A DNA stretch of 64,000 bases, from the NCBI GenBank assembly GCA_045589455.1, contig JAZNPC010000035.1:1-64000 (forward strand), read 5' to 3'. Shown one piece after another: positions 34,190 to 43,402 of the stretch (positions are counted from its first letter, which is position 1; each line of letters begins with the position of its first letter). This stretch comes from RGIG990 sp045589455. GTDB taxonomy: Bacteria > Verrucomicrobiota > Kiritimatiellia > RFP12 > UBA3636. A program made the position numbers and the translations under genes. The notes beneath the pieces were generated by a model. The model was not told the DNA's origin. It did no database searches and saw only the letters and a list, made by a program, of their open reading frames with translations.

Positions 34190-35314
34190 TTACGCAAGAC
34201 TTTCACGTCTTTCTATCCATGCTTGCATTTCTTGAACAGTTTTTTCCCACTTTGCATTATCCTTTAGAACATCAAGAAATTCATCAAACAAGCTATAAAA
34301 TGCATCTACAAAGAAAGAAAAATGTTGAAGCTTTTCAACCAAACGACTGCGCTCATCTGTTCCCTCTTCTGGACGAGGAACCTTTACAGAACGGAAAGCA
34401 AAGGTTTGTGCATCTACTGATGCAGACCATTGATGATTTTCATCAAGAACAAAAGCAATGTTTGCCTTTGCTAGCTTCTTGCCTGACATTAACGCTGTCT
34501 TTGCCTCACTACTTAAAATTGGTGTTCCCTTACGAAGACTTGTCTCATACGACCCTGCGCCTTCATTATTCAAAAATATAATAGGATCTGCAAATGCTAG
34601 TGCATAGGATATATTGGGATCATGGGTTCCGTTGGTAATTCTAAATGTGTGATCCTTTTCTTCAGAGCGGAATAATAGCCAGGTTAGAAAATCCAAGCCT
34701 AATCCACTTTTGTCTGGAACAACTGCAGAATCTGGAGAAAAGGTTACTGCGCCAAGAGAATCATAAGTAATTCCTGCTCGTTTAAAAGCGAGAAGCTCAG
34801 GAATCATTGGTATTAGCTTTGCTTGGCTAGCATGAGTATAAGCAGCTTCAAAGGCATCCTTTTGCTTTGGTCCACGACATTCAGCAAATACACGCTTACG
34901 CTTACAATCCGTTGCTACGTCTAAATTAGTTAATGTTGGAGGCATCTGCTGAAGCAATTCCTCTTGAACATGTGCTTTTATTTCTGAGCGTTGTTGCTTG
35001 TTAATTGTAGCAAGCTTTTGATCCTGCATAAATTGATATTCAGAAAGCTTAACAATTGATTTGAGCAGCTTACTTGGAATCTTCTTTTCTGCCTTCAAAA
35101 GTGAGCCACAAAACCAACCATTAATGAACATTGTTTCTTCTGTAAGCTCTCTATCGAGCAAGAATCTAGCAGAGGTCCAACCATAAATAGGTGTCTCACG
35201 CAAGGACTCTAGTGTTGGACATTGGTTTTCTTTAACTACTTCTAAAATATCCTTGGTGATATCTGCTTCAGTTTCATAAATCTGAAATGAATTTGTTGCA
35301 CCTTCAAAAATCAT
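34190..35314 (-). CDS. rdgC: RdgC-like recombination-associated protein
   Basis: A 374-residue protein matching the RdgC fold as I recognise it: ARFLLDRELTEETMFINGWF in the N-terminal part, then KAHVQEELLQQMPPTLTNLD, which corresponds to the family's 'K..v.eelLp..fp.t' segment, and GLDFLTWLLFRSEEKD ('l..FLlWLwwrse') at about 225. RdgC forms a ring that binds duplex DNA and restrains RecA in E. coli. This is a diverged member. It lies upstream of the ligase gene by 44 bases; the operon context gives no further clue. Confidence 0.6.
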   Translation of the reverse strand: MIFEGATNSFQIYETEADITKDILEVVKENQCPTLESLRETPIYGWTSARFLLDRELTEETMFINGWFCGSLLKAEKKIPSKLLKSIVKLSEYQFMQDQKLATINKQQRSEIKAHVQEELLQQMPPTLTNLDVATDCKRKRVFAECRGPKQKDAFEAAYTHASQAKLIPMIPELLAFKRAGITYDSLGAVTFSPDSAVVPDKSGLGLDFLTWLLFRSEEKDHTFRITNGTHDPNISYALAFADPIIFLNNEGAGSYETSLRKGTPILSSEAKTALMSGKKLAKANIAFVLDENHQWSASVDAQTFAFRSVKVPRPEEGTDERSRLVEKLQHFSFFVDAFYSLFDEFLDVLKDNAKWEKTVQEMQAWIERRESLA

Positions 35315-35342
35315 TTGATTTTCTCCTTAAATTTTAAATCGC

Positions 35343-37676
35343 TTAATTTTTATAATAAAGAACTATTTGCTTTCTATCCTTGCGTACATCAAGGACCCAG
35401 CGACTTGCATCCATTGATGGATCAAGCTTTATATTATCAATACCTGTGCACTCTCCCTTCCAAGCCAAAACAGGATATTGCCCTGGCTTAGCACGCTCTG
35501 TATTGATTACCTTAATACGCACGCCTTCTCCAAAAAATATATTTTGATTTACAAGCAATGGCTTTGTAGCATTACCTAAATCTAGCTCAATACAATTATT
35601 ACTTGCTATTGTTAGGTTTTCAATTAATGCGCTTCCTCCAGCAAGAACAATTGCATTATCAACGTTTGCACTATTTTTTTCCATTCCAATATTGATACTT
35701 GCAACGCCCCTAATCTCACTATATGGACCCAAAATAAAACGATTATTGTTTGCTGGACGATTTCTATTGTCACTATAACCAATTGTTATGTTTTTGTTTT
35801 CAAGCTGCAAAATAGTAAGTGCTTTTGGTGTTCCTCTCATTTCAAAAACATTTTCTGACACATTTTGATTATCGCTATTATTATTTTTTCCAACAACAAT
35901 ACTTGATTCTGTCCGTAGCACCGAACCAGAAAGTAATCTAAATCTATTGTTCGTAGATGGCCTACCTCTTCCGTAACCAACAATAATTTGTGACCTACAT
36001 AAAACGCGGGCCTGATCTTGTATTACTATGGAATTGTGATGAGCAATAGAAGATAATGCATTTCCAACAATGATTTCAGAGCCCGTACTTTCCCATGCAC
36101 TTCCGTCTCCACTAATTAGCAGTTTATTATCCACAGCATTACTGGAGTTTTTACCACGAGTAGCATGGCCTATTACAGCACCATTAGAACGAAGCTTTCC
36201 ACCATTAATTACACGTACAACAACATTAGTTGCTGGGCAATTTTCTGTGTTTGTAGATGGAGTCTGTCCAACGTAGAGCGTTGGCTTCGAATTTAAAACT
36301 GCACCATTAGAAACCGTTAGTAAAATATTAGAAATTGAATTACCCCAATCAGAATATCCAACTGTAAAATCATTATTTATTACTTCAACACGAGTATCTT
36401 TTCCATTGATGATACCAGTTGTACAGCTTCCTCGAAATCCGAACCAAAATAATCCAGTCTCTAATTTTGCTCCGTCATTTACAATAAAACGAGAATTTCT
36501 AGAGCCATCAGCAGGAATATGAAGTTTATTAATTCCGATAATTCGTGAATTACCTATTACCTCAACCGTATTGCTTCCTCCACTAAATCGATCTCCCCAA
36601 CCACCTAGTGTACCGAGCAGCAAGTCTCCACCATTTAGATTTAGTGTTGTTGGTGTATCCTTTGGGCCACCTGTCACGCGTAGGGTCACATTACTGCAGC
36701 CTGTCTGTCCAAAATTTCTATCTGCCACACCAACAAACATTCCTTTGCAGCTAAGCTCTGCGCCATTGGTAAATTCAAAGGTATACCTTTCTCCACTCCA
36801 TCCATTTAATAAGCGAATATGACCTGCATTTTCAATAATTCCACTATCTACCTTAAAATCCTTTGAGAAAATTGCGAGATTGCGATTCTGAAAATCAATT
36901 AAGCAAGGCTCGCCAGACTCATTTTCACCTGACACATTAAATTGATGGCGCAAATAGAAAACATCGTTTACATTTGTATTACCAACCGTAATATGTGCTC
37001 CATCCTTCACACTCAACATGGAGGTGAAATTGGTTGAGAAGGAATTATCATTTAATATACTACCAGTAACATTTGAAAGGACAAGATTTCCTTCATTAAA
37101 GGAAATCGCTTTTAAATCTATTTTTCCATCTGCGATAGTTAAATTGTTTGGGCCATGCTTATAAATCCGATAATTTGGGCCATCAGCACCACCTTTAAGA
37201 ACAACATCACCATTGATTGTTTCAATAGTTGTATCCCAACCAATGCGAAGACGTGCACCTTTAAGTGTTTGAGTTTGATCTGAATGGTTCTCAATTAATC
37301 CAGGCGAATAAATATTTTCAAGAATATATCCATCATCGCGATTTTCATTTACAGAACCACCAATAGTAAAAATTGGAGCAGACACTGCATATGAGCCTGC
37401 ATTTGTTGGGTAGAAGATAGAGCCTATACGCATTTCAAAATCATCACCACCAAAGCCAAAATGCTTACCATTTTCTGCATCAAATGAGATTGCTGTGGAG
37501 AAGGAAAAAAAGCTTGGCACCTGATTTTGTGCCCAATTAGATTTATCGGACCACTTAGCTGTCTTTCCACCACCAAGCCATCGATGAATCATAATACCTG
37601 TATCTGTTTCGCTATTAGCAAATGCACACAAAAAAGGGAACGCAATGCTAAATGCTATAAATATAAATCTTTTCAT
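35343..37676 (-). CDS. Large secreted beta-helix (autotransporter-like) protein
   Basis: A 777-residue protein with a signal peptide (about 1-20, ending AFA). The mature start contains WLGGGKTAKWSDKSNWAQNQ, the 'W-gg.g.W.d..NW' opening typical of PVC and Verrucomicrobia autotransporter-like repeat proteins. It is followed by many strand-turn units with G-x-L and NNxxxL patterns (VSNGAVLNSKPTLYVGQ, IQDQARVLCRSQIIVGYGR, LLSGSVLRTESSIVVGK), forming a right-handed beta helix. There is no beta-barrel translocator at the C-terminus, so export must use another route. It ends QIVLYYKN. It is the first gene of the long minus-strand run. Confidence 0.7.
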   Translation of the reverse strand: MKRFIFIAFSIAFPFLCAFANSETDTGIMIHRWLGGGKTAKWSDKSNWAQNQVPSFFSFSTAISFDAENGKHFGFGGDDFEMRIGSIFYPTNAGSYAVSAPIFTIGGSVNENRDDGYILENIYSPGLIENHSDQTQTLKGARLRIGWDTTIETINGDVVLKGGADGPNYRIYKHGPNNLTIADGKIDLKAISFNEGNLVLSNVTGSILNDNSFSTNFTSMLSVKDGAHITVGNTNVNDVFYLRHQFNVSGENESGEPCLIDFQNRNLAIFSKDFKVDSGIIENAGHIRLLNGWSGERYTFEFTNGAELSCKGMFVGVADRNFGQTGCSNVTLRVTGGPKDTPTTLNLNGGDLLLGTLGGWGDRFSGGSNTVEVIGNSRIIGINKLHIPADGSRNSRFIVNDGAKLETGLFWFGFRGSCTTGIINGKDTRVEVINNDFTVGYSDWGNSISNILLTVSNGAVLNSKPTLYVGQTPSTNTENCPATNVVVRVINGGKLRSNGAVIGHATRGKNSSNAVDNKLLISGDGSAWESTGSEIIVGNALSSIAHHNSIVIQDQARVLCRSQIIVGYGRGRPSTNNRFRLLSGSVLRTESSIVVGKNNNSDNQNVSENVFEMRGTPKALTILQLENKNITIGYSDNRNRPANNNRFILGPYSEIRGVASINIGMEKNSANVDNAIVLAGGSALIENLTIASNNCIELDLGNATKPLLVNQNIFFGEGVRIKVINTERAKPGQYPVLAWKGECTGIDNIKLDPSMDASRWVLDVRKDRKQIVLYYKN

Positions 37677-37837
37677 TATTCAGCACCAAATTTTAAATAA
37701 AAACTGACCAACTTTACATTTACAAGTATAGCAAAAACGGGATATTAGAACAACAAATAAGTGAAAATGATGCATTTAATCTTGCAATTTACGCACCATT
37801 TTTATTATCTGCCAGCACACACCTATAGAAAACCGTG

Positions 37838-38182
37838 TTCGCACTCGTTGCTTTCGCTCAACACGGAGTACGAAGGACAATGGAGAACTGTGCTAATCGT
37901 TTCACTTATTGCTTTCGCTTAACACGGAGTACGGAGGTAAGGAGGACTATGCTAGCAACCATTTCAATAACCCCAGAATACTCTCCGCGTCTCTGAGCCT
38001 CTTTATCCTCCGTGTTTCGCCGAAGGCTATAGCGAGAGCGTTTAAATCGTTACACTTATTGCTTTCGCTTAACACGGAGTACGGAGGACAAAGGAGAAAA
38101 AGTGCCACCAATTATTCCAGTACCCCAAGCATCCCTCCGTGCCTCCATTCTCTTTATCCTCCGTGTTTCGCCGAAGGCTGGG
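37838..38182. repeat. Palindromic ~150-bp repeat array 2, left part
   Basis: The units match array 1: TTGCTTTCGCTCAACACGGAG at about 37840, AACACGGAGTACGGAGG at about 37921 and 38071, and CTCCGTGTTTCGCCGAAGGC at about 38010 and 38160. The period is about 150 bp, with alternating inverted repeats that could fold into long hairpins. Adjacent units carry slightly different linkers (CTATGCTAGCAACC versus GTGCCACCAATTATTCCAG). Confidence 0.8.
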
Positions 38183-38261
38183 AATGCTCAAGGAGGCAAA
38201 GGGTTATCACCTTGCCACCTTGAGCCCCAGCAACACCGGGTGGCAGAGCCACCCTCATCCG

Positions 38262-38365
38262 CACTGTCAAACTATCAAACTCGCCAACTGTCAAACTCGC
38301 CAACTGTCAAACTATACAATAATTAAATTAGTTTGCAAGTTTGCGAGTATGCGAGTTTGATAGTT
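38262..38365. repeat. CTATCAAACTCGCC low-complexity tract
   Basis: Runs of ACTGTCAAACTATCAAACT and CGCCAACTGTCAAACT, then the facing words AGTTTGCGAGT and GTTTGATAGTTG, so the tract is loosely self-complementary. The same words occur at 1734-1786 and 13442-13700. Confidence 0.6.
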
Positions 38366-38375
38366 GTGTTTTGGG

Positions 38376-38484
38376 ATGAAGCAGCACATGCGTGCTATGA
38401 AGCGCTCATAAATGAGCATGAAGCGCACCTAAGATGTATTGGATACCTCTTAGGTGCATGAAGCGAAGCATAGCTTCATTTTGC
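38376..38484 (+). repeat. ATGAAGC heptamers separated by unrelated perfect palindromes
   Basis: ATGAAGC occurs at 38376, 38397, 38418 and 38458, with a degenerate ATTTTGC at 38478. Each copy is followed exactly by a different palindrome: AGCAC/GTGCT (loop 4), GCTCAT/ATGAGC (loop 2), GCACCTAAGA/TCTTAGGTGC (loop 13 with an inner GTAT/ATAC pair), and GAAGC/GCTTC (loop 3). The last ATGAAGC also pairs with GCTTCAT at 38473. There is no protein frame through the block. Confidence 0.8.
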
Positions 38485-38524
38485 ATAGCAAGCCTCCGCA
38501 TCTCACTAAGCTTCTAGGCGAGCA

Positions 38525-38598
38525 CACTAGTGGATGAGATTTGCCAAATTGCTTCGAAAGAAAAAGCAATAGTCAAGGCAAAGCTCATTCCGCTAGTG
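38525..38598. repeat. 74-base imperfect inverted repeat
   Basis: CACTAGTGGATGAGATTTGCC (38525-38545) faces GGCAAAGCTCATTCCGCTAG (from 38578), with a few mismatches. Inside, ATTGCTT and AAGCAAT form a second stem. It could fold into one long hairpin or cruciform. Confidence 0.65.
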
Positions 38599-38764
38599 TA
38601 TTTTACGGCGTCACGTCACTGCGACCTCTGCGGTCTCCGCGTCTCCGCGTCCCTTCTTCGCACTTTTAGCCACCACATGCACAACACAAGCATCCTGACA
38701 AATCTTAAGCATCCTGTTGTTGCACGAGAGTGCACTCGCGTACTCTGCCCGTAACCCCATGTCT

Positions 38765-39455
38765 GTGTTTCGCCGAAGGCTATAGCGAGAGCGTTTAAAT
38801 CGTTTCACTCGTTGCTTACGCCTAACACGGAGTACGGAGAACAAGGGAGAAAAAGTGCAAGCAATTATTACAATAAGCCCCAAATACTCTCCGTGCCTCC
38901 GTTCTCTTTTTCCTCCGTGTTTCGCCGAAGGCTAGAGCGAGAGCGTTTAAACCGTTACACTTATTGCTTTCGCTTAACACGGAGTACGGAGGTAAGGAGG
39001 ACTATGCTAGCAACCATCAACAATAACCCCAGAATACTCTCCGTGTCTCCGTTCTCTTAATCCTCCGTGTTTCGCCGAAGGCTAGAGCGAGAGCGTTTAA
39101 ATCGTTGCACTCATTGCTTTCGCCTAACACGGAGTACGGAGGACAAAGGAGAAAAAGTGCCACCAATTATTCCAGTACCCCAGAATACTCTCCGTGTCTC
39201 TGAGCCTCTTTATCCTCCGTGTTTCGCCGAAGGCTATAGCGAGAGCGACAATCAGTGTGCGTGCTAACAAGCCATTTCATAAGACTTATAAGTCCTATAA
39301 GTCGTATTAAAATATTGCGTAGCACACCTCCGTGTCTCCGTTCTCAGGAAAATCACACTACGTGTGCTCCGTGTTTAGCCGAAGGCTATAGCGCAAGCGA
39401 CCATCAGTTCTTTGCGTCTCTGCGGCCCTTATTCGCACATCTAGCCACCACGCAG
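38765..39455. repeat. Palindromic ~150-bp repeat array 2, right part
   Basis: CTCCGTGTTTCGCCGAAGGC or close variants at about 38765, 38912, 39062, 39212 and 39370, again about 150 bp apart, with AACACGGAGTACGGAGG between. The end has CACACTACGTGTGCTCCG, GCCGAAGGCTATAGCGCAAG, CCCTTATTCGC and TCTAGCCACCACG, the same right-hand boundary as array 1. A shorter copy of this boundary (CGTCCCTTCTTCGCAC, TTAGCCACCAC) is at 38647-38677. Confidence 0.8.
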
Positions 39456-39496
39456 GCATAAGCGCAGTAGCGCGCACAACCACTATCCTTGTAAGC

Positions 39497-39529
39497 AAAA
39501 AAGCGTGAGCCTCAGCCCACGCTTTTTTT
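39497..39529 (-). terminator. Intrinsic terminator after the PTS IIA gene
   Basis: AAAAAGCGTG and CACGCTTTTT enclose a ten-base loop, with T runs on either strand. It lies directly after the minus-strand stop at 39531 and also separates the gene from repeat array 2. Confidence 0.85.
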
Positions 39530-39530
39530 A

Positions 39531-40022
39531 TTATTCGCCGCAGATTGCAGCTTTCATTTCTTCAAGGTTCTTTGCAGCAAGCAGCTTCTCACGAATCTTT
39601 TTGCTTGATAGGTTTCTACTAACCTCAGCAAGAAACTTAATGTGGGAGTTTGTATCAGCTGTTGGGCTTAACGTACCAACAAATATCGTTGATAAATCGC
39701 CATCAAGTGAATCAAAGTCAACTCCTTCAGGAGATATCGCTATCATCGTTATCAAGCTTGATACCAAATCGGATTTTGCGTGTGGGATAGCAATCCCATA
39801 TTGCATACCCGTGGACATTTTCTCCTCACGCTCTTTCAATGCTACAAAAATAGAATTACGCGCATCTTCAGAAACTGCACCACATTCAACAAGCGCATTA
39901 GACAACTCTTCTAGGACACCCTCTTTTGTTGTGGCCTTAAGAGCTGGAATAAATATTGTATTCTCAAGAATCTCTGGGAGCTCTTTAACTTCTTCGTTCA
40001 CTTTTAATCCTTTTTTTATCAA
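39531..40022 (-). CDS. ptsN: PTS EIIA domain protein, fructose/nitrogen (PtsN) type
   Basis: A 163-residue EIIA of the mannitol/fructose/Ntr family: IFIPALKATTKEGVLEELSN at the start, the phosphorylation-site motif TGMQYGIAIPHAKSD (His about residue 77), then ISPEGVDFDSLDGDLSTIFVG and HIKFLAEVSRNLSSKKIREK. No EIIB/EIIC, HPr or EI gene is in the window. The stand-alone architecture suits a regulatory PTS-Ntr role (nitrogen, potassium or envelope control) rather than sugar uptake; a sugar-specific role is not excluded. Confidence 0.85.
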   Translation of the reverse strand: MIKKGLKVNEEVKELPEILENTIFIPALKATTKEGVLEELSNALVECGAVSEDARNSIFVALKEREEKMSTGMQYGIAIPHAKSDLVSSLITMIAISPEGVDFDSLDGDLSTIFVGTLSPTADTNSHIKFLAEVSRNLSSKKIREKLLAAKNLEEMKAAICGE

Positions 40023-40095
40023 TTTAAATTCATTATCACATTAAACAATTGATTGAATCTAAATTACTAAAACAAAATTTATGGATAATATTTTG

Positions 40096-41553
40096 CTATT
40101 TTTTTGACTTAAAGTCAAGTAAATGCCCTAAAACTCTAAGGCCTGCACGCCAAAGAAATGCAAAATCACGCCAATTTCTTATAGAAATTATCTGTCTCCA
40201 AATAAATCTTGGAGAAATAAAAGAGGTATAAAGCCCACGAATAAGTGAAAATAGTTCTTCATCTGGAATTTCGCTCTTCATAATTGGCTCGCGCATATCA
40301 TAGCGCTCCCAATCTCGAGTTCTAAGCCAACCATTTTCTTCGCACTCTTTAAATAATGGCGTACCAGGATACGGCATAACTATTGTACCTTGAAGAGTGT
40401 CAATACTTCCCTTATCAAACATACGCTTTGTCATTGCAATTGTTTGCTTCGCTTCCTCAAGAGTCTCCCAAGGATAACCAACCATACAAGTAACATGTGG
40501 GCGAAGGCCTGCCTTATGCGCCATAGCCATAGATTCTTCTATCGCCTTAGCTGTTGGACACTTACGAATACGATCTAGTGTTGCTTCTGAAGCAGATTCT
40601 AATCCAAAAAGAACAAACTTAAAGCCCGCTTTTGCCATAAGCTTATATAGTTCAAAATCAACTGCACCTGGAATCATATTACATCCAAGAACAACCTTTT
40701 TGTTATAGCCACGAGCAATCATTCCCTCACAAAACTCACGCAACCAAGCTCCCGCAGGAAAACAACCAGTATCGTCAAATATCTCCTTAACACGATACTT
40801 TTCAATAATATCCCCTATCTCATCAAGCAGACTTTGAGGAGTACGTGTGCGCCATTCAGGATAAATTGTAGTCCACGAGCAAAACTTACACTTACCCCAC
40901 CAGCAATCACGACCTACCATGGTATATGTACCAGGTGTATAACGGAAATTACCATTTTCCTTGCTATAAAGCTTCCACTTCGTTAGCTCTCTATCAATTG
41001 GAGGAAGTGTATTCAAATCATTTTTTGCATTGCAAAAAGACTTATCTCCACAAATCTCACCATTAGCACCATGCCACAAAAAGCCAGCAGGTGGCTTTAT
41101 TCCTGCCTCTAAAGAATCAACTAATGCCTTTAATGAAAAATCATAATCTCCTCCCAAAAGCACATAATCAACCTTGCAATTATTAAGTGTTTCCTCTGGC
41201 ATTGCAGTAACATGATCACCACAAAGCACAATACGAGTTGAAGGAGCAAGCTCTTTTAGTTTGTCAATTGCTGCCCAAGTTTGCTTGATTACTGGCGTTT
41301 TGGTTTCTAAAAGGAATAAATCTGCACCTATCTCTGTATAGCGAGATTGGAATTCTTCTTCAGAAAGCCCCTCTGCAATTCCATCAAGCCAATAGACATC
41401 ATGCCCCAAACTCTTGAGCAAGGTTGCTGCAGATGCAGGCACCATAGGATAGACATATGTTGGCTTTGAGAACCATTGAAATTGGCGATTTTGTGATAAC
41501 AAAGGGACGCCCTTTTCTGAAATCAATGGGACATATCCAATTAGTAGCTTCAT
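40096..41553 (-). CDS. B12-binding-domain radical SAM protein
   Basis: A 485-residue radical SAM enzyme. The N-terminal 160 residues have the cobalamin-binding-like fold (LLKSLGHDVYWLDGIAEG, then IVLCGDHVTAMPEE, then YVLLGGDYDFSL). The cluster motif is CWWGKCKFC at about residue 218 (CX4CX2C, a spacing seen in this class). It is followed by EIFDDTGCFPAG, FVLFGLESASEATLDRIRK and MVGYPWETLEEAKQTI. Related enzymes modify lipids, cofactors or glycans; the substrate here is unknown. Its ATG overlaps the stop of the upstream glycosyltransferase by one base (TAATG), so the two are translationally coupled. Confidence 0.85.
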   Translation of the reverse strand: MKLLIGYVPLISEKGVPLLSQNRQFQWFSKPTYVYPMVPASAATLLKSLGHDVYWLDGIAEGLSEEEFQSRYTEIGADLFLLETKTPVIKQTWAAIDKLKELAPSTRIVLCGDHVTAMPEETLNNCKVDYVLLGGDYDFSLKALVDSLEAGIKPPAGFLWHGANGEICGDKSFCNAKNDLNTLPPIDRELTKWKLYSKENGNFRYTPGTYTMVGRDCWWGKCKFCSWTTIYPEWRTRTPQSLLDEIGDIIEKYRVKEIFDDTGCFPAGAWLREFCEGMIARGYNKKVVLGCNMIPGAVDFELYKLMAKAGFKFVLFGLESASEATLDRIRKCPTAKAIEESMAMAHKAGLRPHVTCMVGYPWETLEEAKQTIAMTKRMFDKGSIDTLQGTIVMPYPGTPLFKECEENGWLRTRDWERYDMREPIMKSEIPDEELFSLIRGLYTSFISPRFIWRQIISIRNWRDFAFLWRAGLRVLGHLLDFKSKK

Positions 41554-43382
41554 TAGTTTTGTATCCTATCGTTATTAGAAGATTTTGATTTTGTGGCAGA
41601 GTCTCCAAAATGATCAAAGGATTTTACTTTCGTTTCCATCCCTGGAGCAAACCATCCATAGGCAAAATTTATGCCATAAGCAAAATGGGTGGCAATAACA
41701 CCTAACCACGTAACAATCCACATAAAGAAATTGAATGAGAAAGAGCTAATAAATGTAAGTAGCAAATATACTCCGCAGCAAATTGCATATGCCCATGTCA
41801 ACCATGAAATACCCGCTAGCCCAACGGCAATGCCCCCCATTAGAACACCGAATACAAATGCTGTTGGCACCATATAGCACAAACGAAAAGAAGTGCTAAA
41901 GCCTCTACGCGCAAAATGTCCTCTATGACGAGCATAGCGTGAGACCTGGCGTAAATGCGGCAAGAATAATGCACGCCTATGATGAATAACTTGAACCCAC
42001 GGATCGTATACTATGCGCTTACCGGTATTCTCTGTAAGTGCCATACATAGCTGTGTATCTTCACCCGGCCAATACTTAATATCATAGCCACCAATTGCCT
42101 CAACGGCTGACTTTCTAACAAACAAATTACAGCTTGGTAAATCATCATCATTGCATACGCGTGTGGGAATATAACGCCTACGGTATCCACCTGACACAAA
42201 AACATTAGCATATACTCTGCCACCTGCTGCAGATAAGAAGCTATCTGTTGCTGGAGTTAATGCAGGACCACCAACACCTACAACTGTAGAATCTGAAAAA
42301 TATGGAACTGCATGCTCAAGCCAACCATCAAGCGGTGCTGCATCATCATCAACAAATGCCAAAAGCTCGTATTGGGCTTCTTTAATACCTATGTTACGCT
42401 TCTCTGCAGGGCGAATTTTTCCTGTAGAAATAATTCTTACAAAATCTGGATAATGACTTGGCTTATCAAATGCTTCATCAGGAAGAATAATTACTTCCAG
42501 CGCACCACCCCATTCTTGTGAAACAATTTTCTCAATGCACTCATCTAAGCAGGATGCATGATTGGGACATGCAATAATTATTGAAACACCAGGTAGAGGA
42601 TTTGGCATTGAGCAGACCTTAACAGAATCATAATAATGCAAAAGCCTTTGCCTATAAAATACACCAAGTGTGTCTATCATAACATTCTTAACATTTGATG
42701 CTGTGAGACACCCCATTTTCTCGCCAAAATCAAATTCAACTGGTGCCTCTGCTATCTTATAGCCCTTGTTATGAAGAATAGTTAACACCTCAAAATCAAA
42801 TGCAAAGCGCTTTGCAAGCATTCGCTCAAATGCATATTGAAGTGCCTCTCGTTTAAATAGCTTTGCACCTGTCTGTGTATCATGAACAGGAAGCTTAACT
42901 AAAAGGCGAACTAAACTATAATAAATAAAGCTTGCAACACGCCTACGAAATGGATATTTAATATTTGATTTCTTATGAAGCTTTGAGCCAATAACAACAT
43001 CTGCGTCAGCTTCCTTCATAACATCAAAAAAACCCCATACATGCGATGGCTTTAAGTCTAGGTCTCCATCAAGAAGCATAATATACGAACCCTTTGATGC
43101 TCGTAACCCTTCTGTTAATGCAGCTCCTTTACCCTTATTCTTTTTGAGAACAACCGGAACAACAACACCATTAGGAAGAGTCTCTTTTGCTCTCTGTATT
43201 TCGGCAGCTGTATTATCTACGCTTCCATCATCAACTGGTATCAACTCAAAAGAAATATCCTCTAGCTCCTTGGCAACAGCAAGTATATTGTCATATATGC
43301 ATTCGCCTAGATTATAGGCCGGCAATATAACACTCAAGCAGCCATTTTTGCCGAGAAATTCCTTTGTAGTTGATGATATCAT
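41553..43382 (-). CDS. Fused double GT2 glycosyltransferase with C-terminal membrane helices
   Basis: A 609-residue protein with two GT2 domains. The first (about residues 12-250) resembles dolichyl/polyprenyl-phosphate sugar transferases: VILPAYNLGECIYDNIL, PVDDGSVDN, MLLDGDLDL and DTQTGAKLFKR. The second (about 270-480) starts GVSIIIACPNHASCLDECIE, with FVDDDAAPLDGWLEHA and YWPGEDTQLCMALTE. Three or four membrane helices end the protein (about 500-590). It probably transfers a sugar to a lipid carrier or envelope glycan at the inner membrane. It is operonic with pfp upstream (20 bases) and the radical SAM gene downstream. Confidence 0.85.
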   Translation of the reverse strand: MISSTTKEFLGKNGCLSVILPAYNLGECIYDNILAVAKELEDISFELIPVDDGSVDNTAAEIQRAKETLPNGVVVPVVLKKNKGKGAALTEGLRASKGSYIMLLDGDLDLKPSHVWGFFDVMKEADADVVIGSKLHKKSNIKYPFRRRVASFIYYSLVRLLVKLPVHDTQTGAKLFKREALQYAFERMLAKRFAFDFEVLTILHNKGYKIAEAPVEFDFGEKMGCLTASNVKNVMIDTLGVFYRQRLLHYYDSVKVCSMPNPLPGVSIIIACPNHASCLDECIEKIVSQEWGGALEVIILPDEAFDKPSHYPDFVRIISTGKIRPAEKRNIGIKEAQYELLAFVDDDAAPLDGWLEHAVPYFSDSTVVGVGGPALTPATDSFLSAAGGRVYANVFVSGGYRRRYIPTRVCNDDDLPSCNLFVRKSAVEAIGGYDIKYWPGEDTQLCMALTENTGKRIVYDPWVQVIHHRRALFLPHLRQVSRYARHRGHFARRGFSTSFRLCYMVPTAFVFGVLMGGIAVGLAGISWLTWAYAICCGVYLLLTFISSFSFNFFMWIVTWLGVIATHFAYGINFAYGWFAPGMETKVKSFDHFGDSATKSKSSNNDRIQN

Positions 43383-43402
43383 TTAATAAATTGATTGTAG
43401 GT

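Noticed and set aside
37838..39455. CRISPR-like appearance of regularly spaced repeats.
   Set aside because: Units are about 150 bp, imperfect, and self-complementary throughout. There are no 24-48 bp identical repeats with unique spacers and no cas genes nearby.
37909..39461. A chain of small frames (LLSLNTEYGGQRR, SSVFRRRLERERLNR) in array 2.
   Set aside because: The same repeat artefact; the peptides only mirror the DNA repeat.
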